Positions 32,450-40,010 of a stretch of DNA of 40,994 bases are shown here, piece by piece. This DNA is from an uncultured Acidobacteriia bacterium (lineage in GTDB: Bacteria > Acidobacteriota > Terriglobia > Bryobacterales > Bryobacteraceae), in NCBI GenBank assembly GCA_903881085.1, contig CAIRSA010000345.1, positions 1 to 40,994 on the forward strand. The letters are read 5' to 3'. Made by a program: the position numbers and the translations under genes. The notes below the pieces were generated by a model, which was not told the origin of the DNA, did no database searches, and worked only from the letters and a program-made list of their open reading frames with translations. Every line of letters starts with the position of its first letter. Positions within the stretch are counted from its first letter, which is position 1.

Positions 32450-33079
32450 CGGTGGTTAGAGGCTTTGGCAGTTCATCATTTCGGATCTGGGAGATACGCT
32501 GGAGACTGACGGCAAGGGAATGATCCTTGGCCAGGTGGCTCAGGTTGCTGACGCTTACCTACTTTGATTGTCAAAGAACTGTTACTGGCTTTCGACTCTG
32601 TGTCGGAGACCGGTCTCGTGTCCATCTCTTTGAGCCCCCCCTGATTTAACCTGCGGGACTCTGTAAGGACCGTTCCTCGATCATGGCATGTAGCACTTAT
32701 AGACCGATTCGTTGGCCCGCGATGGACACCGTAATGCAGCGAAGCTGTCCGGCCGGACGTTGCCTGCTTCGGTAATGAGTATGGCATGGGTGTGTATGGG
32801 AGTTGGTTGGGGAAAAGTTGTAGTTTGTTGATTCGGTGGGAGAAGATTTTTTTGGAAGATGTGTGAACGGCGTGGCGGGGATGTTTGAAAATGGGATCAT
32901 CTCGATGATAGGCTGAAGATCCGCTTTGATGCCGAAATTCTTGAATGGCTGAATCGTCAATCGTTACGTGCTTCAATCCAGGCAAGCAAGACCAACGCGA
33001 CAGCCGGCAAATCGTTAAATTTACCCAATCGGCGCTTGCTTTCTTTGGATGGCTTGCTCTGCGGTACTCCTGAGAGAAG
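32450..33079. other. Intergenic stretch, no recognisable gene
   Basis: About 630 nt without a supported gene. A 169-codon minus-strand frame (32476-32985) has no domain and an odd composition (rich in Ser, Pro, Gln, His), so I treat it as spurious. A perfect 12-bp palindrome GAGACCGGTCTC lies at 32606-32617. The mixed composition and lack of coding signal just before a defence-like operon suggest decayed mobile DNA, but I cannot name a family. Confidence 0.45.
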
Positions 33080-33103
33080 CATACTGTTATTATGGGCAGT
33101 ATG
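33080..33103. promoter_or_regulatory. lexA: SOS-like LexA operator upstream of lexA
   Basis: A 7-bp inverted repeat CATACTG (33080-33086) and CAGTATG (33097-33103) separated by 10 nt. The inner TACTG-N10-CAGTA has the same arms and spacing as the E. coli SOS box consensus. It lies 17-40 nt before the lexA start and next to an extended -10 (TGG-TAAGAT, 33102-33110), so bound repressor would block transcription. Autoregulation is inferred. Confidence 0.8.
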
Positions 33104-33110
33104 GTAAGAT
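33102..33110 (+). promoter_or_regulatory. Extended -10 of lexA operon
   Basis: TGG-TAAGAT ends 9 nt before ATG 33120 and overlaps the right arm of the operator. The AAGG at 33111-33114 lies 5 nt before the ATG, but the transcript would start at or after it, so leaderless or very short-leader translation is likely. Confidence 0.45.
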
Positions 33111-33119
33111 AAGGCGATT

Positions 33120-33737
33120 ATGGTATCGCGGCCAACTGAGCGTCAGCGGCAAATTGCGTCATTCCTTAAATCAGAATCGCGCAAGAGTGGCATCTCTCCG
33201 ACGCAACGTGAGATAGCTGAACACTTCGGCTTTGCCAGTCTGAACTCCGTTCGATCCCACCTTCGGCTGATGGAAAAAAAGGGAATGCTCAACCGCCTTC
33301 CGGGCAAAGCTCGGGGACTAACGGTTAAATGCAGCCCCGTCTTGGGCATCCCTCTGGTGGGAGATATCGCCGCAGGTGGCCCCCAGATGGCGTATCAAGA
33401 GCCGGAGGAGATAGTCCTTGCATCGCCCGAATTGTTTTCTGGTTCTGAACTATTTGCCCTCCGCGTGAAAGGCGACAGCATGAAGGACGCCGGGATCTTG
33501 AATGGTGACATTGCAGTGATCAATCGTCAGAGCAATGTGGTTGATGGCGAGATCGCAGCGGTGCTTCTTGATGACGAAGCGACACTTAAGTATTTTCATA
33601 GGCCAGACGTAACGATCCTCCTTCGCGGCGCGAATCCGACGTTTTCCGACATCGTGATTTCTGAGGGCGGGAGAAGGTCTGTCAGTGTGCTGGGCAAATA
33701 CGTCGGACTTATTCGCGTCAACGGGGGGCCTAGCTAA
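33120..33737 (+). CDS. lexA: LexA-family repressor (S24 autoprotease)
   Basis: A 205-residue LexA homologue. Residues 1-68 form the winged helix (RPTERQRQIASFL, SPTQREIAEHFGFASLNSVRSHLRLMEKKGML). The self-cleavage site is Ala85-Gly86 in GDIAAGGPQ. The catalytic dyad is Ser120 (VKGDSMKDAGI) and Lys157 (EATLKYFH). All parts needed for RecA-stimulated autocleavage are present. Its stop TAA overlaps the next ATG (TAATG), coupling it to a DNA methyltransferase gene. It may be the cell's general LexA or, given context, a dedicated controller of the restriction-like operon; the window cannot decide. Confidence 0.93.
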   Translation: MVSRPTERQRQIASFLKSESRKSGISPTQREIAEHFGFASLNSVRSHLRLMEKKGMLNRLPGKARGLTVKCSPVLGIPLVGDIAAGGPQMAYQEPEEIVLASPELFSGSELFALRVKGDSMKDAGILNGDIAVINRQSNVVDGEIAAVLLDDEATLKYFHRPDVTILLRGANPTFSDIVISEGGRRSVSVLGKYVGLIRVNGGPS

Positions 33738-36700
33738 TGGCAGCAGCACCTATTGGTTCGGGTCCACCGCTAACCCAGCGTCTTGCTGCGTACGGCTGTT
33801 CAACCATCATTCGGCTTGACGAAAAGCTTACTTCCGCAGAACAGCTCGATTACCTTGATTTGCTGCCAAAGCAGAGTAATCACATTCCGATGCTGACTGC
33901 AGTCGCCGAGCACCAAGGCGCTGCCTTGCTCTATCTCGTGGACGGGAGCGGCGACGTGAAGAGCGATGCCGGCTCGCTGGCGGCGGTGCAGAAACTGCTC
34001 GCCAATCGCAGCGATGCGGCTTGGCTTGGCGTTCTTCGCCCCGGCTCCCTGGAGATTTATCCAATCAGCTTTCGGCAGACCGACGGCTCACCCGTAAAGG
34101 TCATTGAAGAGCACAGCACGACTGCGCCTTTGTTCTTCCAGAGCCTCGTCCACGGTACCTTCGAAGAGAATCATCTGCTGCGTGGGACGGACTACGTATT
34201 CAAGAAGATCTTCGATTTGCTTACCTGCATGACAAACGAATTTGTTCCCAAAGAGGGAAAGAGCAAATTGGAAGCGCTGCAGGTTCTGTCGATGGCGGGC
34301 CGTGCGCTCTTTTTTCGCTTTCTCATCGATCGCCGAATTGTACTCGAAAGCGAGCGAGGGGAAATTTGTTCGGATGCAGACGGACTGAAAGATTCTTTTT
34401 CTTCCGCAAACAAGGCAGCGCAGACCTCCGCGTGGCTCGACGCAACATTTAACGGAGACTTCCTTCCTCTGATTGACGAATCGATTCCTGCTCATGATCG
34501 CGAGGCGCGGGCGGCAGCGTATCTTCGCTTTTTTAACAGCGCCGAGCGGCTTGCTGGAAGGGGAGTCTTCATTCATCTCGAAGCGATTCTCCGCGGATGG
34601 CGGGCGACCGGAGACACCCTTCAGACTGAACTAGATTGGGACGATTTCGACTTCGCTCACATCCCTGTCGGCGTGCTGAGTCAGGTGTACGAGAGTTTTA
34701 GTCATCGTGCTGATCCAAGGACGGCAAAGGACACAAGCGTTCACTATACTCCGCGCATGATCGCGGCATTGATGGTTGAACAAGCGTTCGCGGCTGCCAA
34801 GGAAAAAGGGAGTGCTAAGGTCCTCGATAGTTCATGCGGAGCGGGTATTTTCCTTGTGCTTGCTTTCCGACGGCTTGTTCGCGAGCACTGGGTTGGAGGC
34901 GAACGGCCAAAAACGTCCGCTATTCTGAGCATTCTCTACAACCAGTTGCGAGGTTTTGACATCAGCGAATCCGCGCTTCGTCTCGCCGCGCTGGCGCTTT
35001 ACATTACGGCGATTGAACTAAACGCTAGCCCGCGCCCGCCACAATCACTGAAATTCCCGCGCAATCTGCGTGGCGAGGTGCTCTATCGCTTTGGTGCAGA
35101 GGATGTTGGCTGGGCGGCAGCGTTCCCGCTGGGCAGCCTCGGGCCGGAGGTCTCGCCGGATTTCGACAACCAATTCGATATTGTCATTGGCAACCCGCCG
35201 TGGACTCGATTACGAGACGAAAAGAATAACCCAGAAACCGATGGCACCGAAAAGGGCAAGAAGTCACAGACTGATGAGCTGAATAAGGTCTTCAGCGCGA
35301 TTGGGAAAAGAATACTCGTCAAACGGGGATTGGGGGATCTTGCAAAACAGTACGAGAATCCGGATAAGAACCCTGATCTGCCTTTTTTATGGCGCGCAAT
35401 GGAATGGGCAAAAGTGAGTGGAGTCATCGCATTGGCCATGCCGGCGAGGCTTTTTGGTCGCACGTCGGGCAAAGGTTTTGAAGCGTGGCAGGCGTTGTTG
35501 CGAAGTGTAGAAGTGACCGGATTGATTAACTGCGCGGACTTGCGCAAGTCGGCAGTGTGGAGAGACATAGACATGCCGTTTTGCATTTTGTTTGCTCGAA
35601 ACAAAATGCCCCAGGCCGATTACCGGTTTTACTATGCCGCTCCTCTTAAGGAACCCGAGCAAAACGAGCACGGACGTTTCCGGATTGACTATGAAACAGC
35701 CCATGCAGTCAGCGCTGCGCGTGTCGAAAAGCAACCATGGATCCTGAAGACCTTAGCGTTCGGGACCTGGATGGACGTTGAAATCATGGAGGCGATTGCA
35801 CGTCCCAAAGATCAAACGCTGAAGGGTTTCTGGGAGGATTGGGATAAAGACGGGATTAAGACTGGTCAAGGATTTAATCGCTCCTCCAGCTCAGTTCAGA
35901 AATTTGTAGATTTTCTTGCTGTACTCCCTGTCTTTGAGCCACCTGCGCAAACTCTGTTTGGCGACACACATCCGAAGACATATGGTGAGAGGTTCGGCAA
36001 GAATGCTCAGGGGCAAAGCAGCGCGCATATGCCCCGCCGGGAGGAACTTTTCCAAGCCCCACTTGTCATCATTCCTCAATCCCCCGGGGATGACTCCAAA
36101 GTGCTCCGTGCCTACATTTCAAATCACCCAGTGGCTTTTTCCCAAAGCTATTATGGCTATTCCTGTGCCGGTCATTCTGAGGGCGAGACGTTGGCAGGGC
36201 TTATTTACTTACTGGCGCACTCCACTCTGTTTGATTATTTCTGCCTGATGACCAGCCGCAGAAGCGGTTTTGATCGGCAGACTTTTAACAAAGAAGAGTT
36301 CGATGCGTTGCCGTTTCCTGATATTGCCAAACTCCCAGCTAAAGATAAGCGTGCCATTCGAGATCTCACACAACGAGTTCAAACTGATCTCGTCGGAACC
36401 CGAACCGATCTAAATGAGTTGATTTTCCGGTTATACGGCCTCGATCCATCCGCCATCCAGGTTGCTGAGGATACCCTATTTTTCGCAGCCGCTTATCGAA
36501 AGGCCGGAAAGGCGGCGCTAGAACGTACCGCACAAGAAACACGGAAGCCTTTCTTGGACACCCTAAAGAAAGAACTTGAGCCATATTTCGATGTGTGTGG
36601 CGAACACGCTGCAGTCAAGGCTCTGGAATTTCAGCCGGACAACTGGCGCGAACCTTGGTTTTTCTTTTCCATTTCGCGCGCGAGCACAGAAGTTCCAATC

Positions 36701-36904
36701 AGGCCCTCTCTAATACGGAAGGCGATGGAGGCAGCGAATCAGCACGGGTGTAGCCGCATCGTAATCCAAGCCCCTAGTAAGCGGGGCCTTCTTATCGGCC
36801 TTTTGAACCAGCGCCGCTGGTGGACCGTAACTCGCGCCCGACTGTGCGCCCAATACATCATCCGCGAACGATTGGGCGCATTCGGACTGACGGAGCATGC
36901 ATGA
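33737..36904 (+). CDS. Large N6-adenine DNA methyltransferase (type IIG/Eco57I-like)
   Basis: A 1055-residue protein. Residues 1-300 form an N-terminal region without a recognisable nuclease motif. The methyltransferase core follows: YTPR at 337-340 (motif X region), SAM-binding motif I VLDSSCGAGIF (362-372) and catalytic motif IV NPPW (486-489). From about 620 onward comes the part that in this class recognises the target (segments HSTLFDYFCLMTSRRSGFDRQTFNKEEFDALPFPDI resemble TaqI/Eco57I-type recognition domains). Such proteins normally methylate adenine and may carry restriction in the same chain; here the nuclease seems to be the next gene. Translation is coupled to lexA (TAATG) and to the nuclease gene (ATGA). 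Confidence 0.9.
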   Translation: MAAAPIGSGPPLTQRLAAYGCSTIIRLDEKLTSAEQLDYLDLLPKQSNHIPMLTAVAEHQGAALLYLVDGSGDVKSDAGSLAAVQKLLANRSDAAWLGVLRPGSLEIYPISFRQTDGSPVKVIEEHSTTAPLFFQSLVHGTFEENHLLRGTDYVFKKIFDLLTCMTNEFVPKEGKSKLEALQVLSMAGRALFFRFLIDRRIVLESERGEICSDADGLKDSFSSANKAAQTSAWLDATFNGDFLPLIDESIPAHDREARAAAYLRFFNSAERLAGRGVFIHLEAILRGWRATGDTLQTELDWDDFDFAHIPVGVLSQVYESFSHRADPRTAKDTSVHYTPRMIAALMVEQAFAAAKEKGSAKVLDSSCGAGIFLVLAFRRLVREHWVGGERPKTSAILSILYNQLRGFDISESALRLAALALYITAIELNASPRPPQSLKFPRNLRGEVLYRFGAEDVGWAAAFPLGSLGPEVSPDFDNQFDIVIGNPPWTRLRDEKNNPETDGTEKGKKSQTDELNKVFSAIGKRILVKRGLGDLAKQYENPDKNPDLPFLWRAMEWAKVSGVIALAMPARLFGRTSGKGFEAWQALLRSVEVTGLINCADLRKSAVWRDIDMPFCILFARNKMPQADYRFYYAAPLKEPEQNEHGRFRIDYETAHAVSAARVEKQPWILKTLAFGTWMDVEIMEAIARPKDQTLKGFWEDWDKDGIKTGQGFNRSSSSVQKFVDFLAVLPVFEPPAQTLFGDTHPKTYGERFGKNAQGQSSAHMPRREELFQAPLVIIPQSPGDDSKVLRAYISNHPVAFSQSYYGYSCAGHSEGETLAGLIYLLAHSTLFDYFCLMTSRRSGFDRQTFNKEEFDALPFPDIAKLPAKDKRAIRDLTQRVQTDLVGTRTDLNELIFRLYGLDPSAIQVAEDTLFFAAAYRKAGKAALERTAQETRKPFLDTLKKELEPYFDVCGEHAAVKALEFQPDNWREPWFFFSISRASTEVPIRPSLIRKAMEAANQHGCSRIVIQAPSKRGLLIGLLNQRRWWTVTRARLCAQYIIRERLGAFGLTEHA

Positions 36905-37650
36905 GTGTGCAGGAAGCTGGCTTCTTCACCCTTGGTGTTCCGCCAGAGCGATATGAGTTGCCACACCCGGCCTTGGGGCTTCCGGTCATACTTTTTCTTC
37001 GACGGGTCCTGTTGCGTGCGTTCGAGAAGCTCCGGGATCGCGGCTTCCCCTTAGCAACCGAAAGGGAGGATAGCGTCACCGCGCAACTTTTTAATGTCCT
37101 TGAGAACGATCTCCGCCAAACCGGCGAAATCGCTGGGTTCAACTCTACCTCTTACGAAAGGGTTGTACGCCATGCCGAAGTGACCAATTATAACGGCCAA
37201 AAGTTGGCAAAGACTCCTGATTTATCATTCAAGCTCCGATATGCGGGCGTAGAGCCGCGGCCCGTGGTGTCCTCGCATGAGGCTTTGTTTGTTGAATGCA
37301 AGCCAGTTGATTCAGGCCATGGCGCCGGGAGTGCGTATTGCGACGATGGGCTTATCCGATTTGTAAATGGCGACTATGCGTGGGCGATGCAGGATGCGAT
37401 GATGCTGGCTTATGTGCGCGATGGCAGAACCATTGCCAAGCACCTGGCTCCTGCTTTGGCCGTTTCTAAACGCAAAAAGTCGCTTGGAATTGTCGGGGAA
37501 CTCCAGTTCTGTCCGGGGCCAACTGCAGTTGCTAGTCCTGATGCAGAAGCGGTCCATGTTACGCGTCATCGTCGTGATTTCCGGTGGCCAGACGGCAAAG
37601 GATTGGCAACGGACATTATCGTGTATCACCTTTGGCATCGCTGTTCCTGA
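36901..37650 (+). CDS. Predicted PD-(D/E)XK restriction endonuclease
   Basis: A 249-residue protein. The catalytic pattern is PDLSFKL with Asp107, then Glu132-x-Lys134 in ALFVECKPVD, preceded by a conserved acidic pair in TEREDSVTAQLF (Glu54/Glu56) typical of Mrr-like and other PD-(D/E)XK enzymes. The start ATG 36901 overlaps the methyltransferase stop (ATGA); the upstream open extension is a shadow. The C-terminal half contains IVYHLWHRC with no known domain. By position it is the cutting partner of the methyltransferase. I cannot tell whether it cuts unmodified or modified DNA. Confidence 0.78.
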   Translation: MSVQEAGFFTLGVPPERYELPHPALGLPVILFLRRVLLRAFEKLRDRGFPLATEREDSVTAQLFNVLENDLRQTGEIAGFNSTSYERVVRHAEVTNYNGQKLAKTPDLSFKLRYAGVEPRPVVSSHEALFVECKPVDSGHGAGSAYCDDGLIRFVNGDYAWAMQDAMMLAYVRDGRTIAKHLAPALAVSKRKKSLGIVGELQFCPGPTAVASPDAEAVHVTRHRRDFRWPDGKGLATDIIVYHLWHRCS

Positions 37651-37720
37651 GTGCCGGTGTTGGGATGAAAGGGCTCCGGGGCATACTGGCTACAACGTAT
37701 GAAGGGACGCTAGAACTTCT

Positions 37721-37888
37721 ATGAAAAACAAGAAGCCGACGGCAGGGGAACGAATGATTGAGAGTGCCAGGCAGGCGCTTGCTTTCGCGGAAGGTGAGCC
37801 GGGTCATGGTTGCGTGATGCATGCGCCTGCTCAGATTGAGGTGGAGGAAAAAGCGCCTGCGCGCACATCGCAACCAGTACAAGATTAG
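37721..37888 (+). pseudogene. Truncated HTH-antitoxin-like ORF
   Basis: A 55-codon frame starting MKNKKPTAGERMIESARQAL and containing FAEGEPGHGCVMHAPAQIEV. This matches the N-terminal region of HigA/NadS-like XRE antitoxins, in which the segment ...HVP-x-x-IDVKAIR leads into a helix-turn-helix. Here the sequence leaves that pattern after IEV and stops 17 codons later, so the DNA-binding domain is missing. No toxin gene is recognisable beside it. It is most likely a decayed toxin-antitoxin remnant. Confidence 0.5.
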
Positions 37889-37986
37889 GTCAGTTGGTGA
37901 GCGGGGTTGAAGTATGCGCTCGCAAGTGAGCAGGACCGGCGGAGCCAGTTTCGCCAAGGCTTCCTCCCTTGCTGGAGCTACTGCGG

Positions 37987-38143
37987 TCAAGTTGACGTAC
38001 AGCTCGCCGGTCCACTTAAAAAGGCAGCCGAGTGGGAATGCACCCAGCGGACTGCGTTGGTAGCCATCTCAGCCGCACCTTCAGGATAGCAAAACACCTG
38101 TGTCACGCGGAAGTACGCGGTTTTCCCACCCGGCGGCCAGTCT
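37987..38143 (-). other. Possible coding remnant, unknown
   Basis: The minus-strand frame from about 38143 to 37987 contains TAYFRVTQVFCYPEGAAEMATNAVRWVHSHSAAFLSG, which reads like real protein, but it has no recognisable start of its own and I cannot name a family. It may be debris of an inserted gene. Further upstream the same frame overlaps the hicA remnant in another phase. Confidence 0.25.
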
Positions 38144-38230
38144 TTACGCCAGATCACAAGGGCGTGGTTCCGGTGCTGAGTGAACACGACGCCGTTGTTC
38201 GGGATCCGCCGCTGAACTTGAAGACTCGGC

Positions 38231-38443
38231 CATCGCGTCAAGCACTTCTTTGGCGGTCTTTGGATGGAGCGTGACGCCGGCGTGAAAGGGAACAACAATC
38301 CGTCTTCCGCCAGATTGGTAAATTCTATAGCTGCCCTTGGAGCGAAGCTAAACGAAACCGGTGCGGAGAAGCTTGCTTCCGCCTGGGAGGCGGTCAGGCG
38401 GGACCTTAGGTTTGAACTTGTGGGGAGGTCTGATGCTCTTCAT
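38231..38443 (-). pseudogene. hicA: hicA toxin pseudogene with in-frame TAG
   Basis: The frame starts MKSIRPPHKFKPKVPP and runs into TAG at 38350-38348 after RTGFV. It then continues in the same frame as LRSKGSYRIYQSGGRRIVVP, FHAGVTLHPKTAKEVLDAM, which is the core of the HicA mRNA-interferase fold including the catalytic His-containing GS-x-R and HAG-x-TLHPKT elements. The stop sits where HicA usually has Glu, so one base change (GAG to TAG) explains it. A few residues also seem lost before RTGFV. It overlaps the end of hicB, as in normal hicBA pairs. Confidence 0.72.
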
Positions 38444-38597
38444 TGGGGAGCGTTTCCAGGAATAGTTCGGCAGCTTCGGGGATGTTGGCAAGGGCCTCCT
38501 CGACCGTTGCGCCCTGAGTTTGGCAGCCCTTCAGTTCAGGGCACTACGCGTAGCAACCGTGCTCGTCCTGTTCAATAGCCACGCCAATCTTACGCAT
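38406..38597 (-). pseudogene. hicB: hicB antitoxin pseudogene with in-frame TAG
   Basis: The frame MRKIGVAIEQDEHGCYA is followed by TAG at 38546-38544 and resumes in frame as CPELKGCQTQGATVEEALAN, IPEAAELFLETLPNEE. This matches the HicB antitoxin fold (canonical form GYYAYCPELKGC...T-EEA-ANI-EA), and the stop replaces the usual Tyr codon. Without readthrough only a 17-residue peptide would be made. No DNA-binding C-terminal domain follows. Confidence 0.75.
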
Positions 38598-38670
38598 CCT
38601 GCCTTCAGTCTATCCCTATTGTGTCGCGCCGCTCTTGCGTTGCTGCCGGCCGATTCTATTGCGGGCGCCG

Positions 38671-38679
38671 TGATATAGT
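38671..38679 (+). promoter_or_regulatory. Extended -10 of membrane-protein gene
   Basis: TGA-TATAGT fits an extended -10 element 26 nt before ATG 38706. Unlike the other cases, a GGAGG ribosome binding site (7 nt from the ATG) follows, so a normal short leader is expected. Confidence 0.45.
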
Positions 38680-38705
38680 CCCTTGGTTATCTTTGGAGGC
38701 AATAT

Positions 38706-39125
38706 ATGAAGGCATCTCTGTTTTATCAAATCGCTGCTGTGCTTCTGCTGCTTCTTGCTGCTGGGCATACATTTGGTTTCAGCCAGTCAGATCCAACGTG
38801 GGGTGTTGATGCGGTGGTTGGCTCCATGCGGTCCATTCACTTCGACATACAAGGATTCAGCCGGACATATTGGGATTTCTTTGTGGCGGCTGGGTACTCG
38901 GTCGGCGTGTTTTATCTATTCGCGGCGGTATTGGCGTGGCAGCTTGGTGGCCTTCCGGCAGAGGCTTTGGCGGCGATGCGCGTCACTGCGTGGGCTTTCG
39001 CTTTCTGCTTTGCCGCCATCACTATTGTGAGCTGGAGCTTCCTGTTTATCATCCCGATTGGGTTTTCGTTATTGATTACAATTTGCCTGGCTGCTGCCGC
39101 ATGGCTTTCAGGGAAAGTGGGTTGA
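38706..39125 (+). CDS. Small four-helix membrane protein, unknown function
   Basis: A 139-residue protein with four hydrophobic segments (about 5-25, 58-80, 90-112 and 114-135). Between helices 1 and 2 is a polar loop with SIHFDIQGFSRTYWDFF, a pattern seen in a small family of bacterial membrane proteins (I believe LIC_13387-like, not certain). The GGAGG ribosome binding site decides the start. Function is unknown. Confidence 0.8.
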   Translation: MKASLFYQIAAVLLLLLAAGHTFGFSQSDPTWGVDAVVGSMRSIHFDIQGFSRTYWDFFVAAGYSVGVFYLFAAVLAWQLGGLPAEALAAMRVTAWAFAFCFAAITIVSWSFLFIIPIGFSLLITICLAAAAWLSGKVG

Positions 39126-39144
39126 CGCGGTTCCGCTAACCCGG

Positions 39145-39936
39145 CTAAATCGCGCTCCCCCGTGCGTGAATTACCTGGCCGGTCAAATGCCGGGCGGCGT
39201 CACTCGCGAGAAATACTATTATGCGAGCAGCATCACTGGGTTGATTGAATCTTGCGATGCCTGATGGCACGGTCCATTCGCGTTTCATTTGCGGGCTCAT
39301 CCAGCCGGTGTCGGTGGCTCCGGGATCCACCGCATTGACGGTGATCCCGAGAGGGGCTAGCTCTGACGCCAAGCTGAGCGTAAAAGCCTCCATTGCGCCT
39401 TTTGTCGCGGCATAGGCCAACTCGCCGGGCATCGGTCCCCAAGCCTGTCCAGAGCTCATGTTAATGATTCGACCACCTATGCGGCCCAGTGCTTTCGTCC
39501 GTCTGGCAAAATCCACTGCCAGTAGAAAGCTGGCGCGCATGTTTACAGCGTAGTGCGCATCAAGCGTTGCGGCGTCGAGCAGTTCGAACCCGTCAGACGT
39601 CGAGTGGACCGCGTTGTTCACCAAAACGTCCGGCAAGCCCAACCACTCCTCGGCAGCATCCATAGCAAGCGTGGGGCTTTCGGGATGTGCCAGGTTGATT
39701 TCCAGGTGTCGCGCCTTTACGCCTATATTTAGTAGCTCTTGTTCCAGCGCCATTGGGCCGTTTTCGTCTACACCATGTGGCTGTTCCCGATCGTAGGCTT
39801 GCCAAGTGGTGAATAGGATGTTTGCGCCCTGCGACCCCAGGGCGCGACAAGTTGCGGCGCCGATCCCGCTGCCACGGCTGGCCCCGGTTATGAGCGCGAA
39901 TTTTCCTTTGAGGTCGGGATAAACGGCGTGAGTCAA
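39145..39936 (-). CDS. Short-chain dehydrogenase/reductase (SDR)
   Basis: A 263-residue classical SDR. The cofactor motif is TGASRGSGIGA near residue 17, NNAV marks the central strand, the catalytic Ser lies in INMSSGQAW and the Tyr-x3-Lys in ELAYAATKGAMEAF; NAVDPGATDTGWM follows. The cofactor loop is slightly longer than usual (SRGSGIG), as in some FabG-like enzymes of Gram-positive type. The substrate cannot be predicted. It stands alone, convergent with the membrane-protein gene. Confidence 0.92.
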   Translation of the reverse strand: MTHAVYPDLKGKFALITGASRGSGIGAATCRALGSQGANILFTTWQAYDREQPHGVDENGPMALEQELLNIGVKARHLEINLAHPESPTLAMDAAEEWLGLPDVLVNNAVHSTSDGFELLDAATLDAHYAVNMRASFLLAVDFARRTKALGRIGGRIINMSSGQAWGPMPGELAYAATKGAMEAFTLSLASELAPLGITVNAVDPGATDTGWMSPQMKREWTVPSGIARFNQPSDAARIIVFLASDAARHLTGQVIHARGSAI

Positions 39937-40010
39937 TGCACTATTCTATCGCCGGCGGGTGCCTGCGGTTCAAGAGGGGCGAGTGCCACTCTGCCCCACG
40001 ACGCAGGTTA

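Noticed and set aside
32606..32617. GAGACCGGTCTC palindrome as an operator
   Set aside because: It is isolated, with no promoter or gene start nearby, and could be chance.
32476..32985. 169-codon minus-strand frame before lexA
   Set aside because: No domain, no ribosome binding site and unusual composition; I could not support it as a gene.
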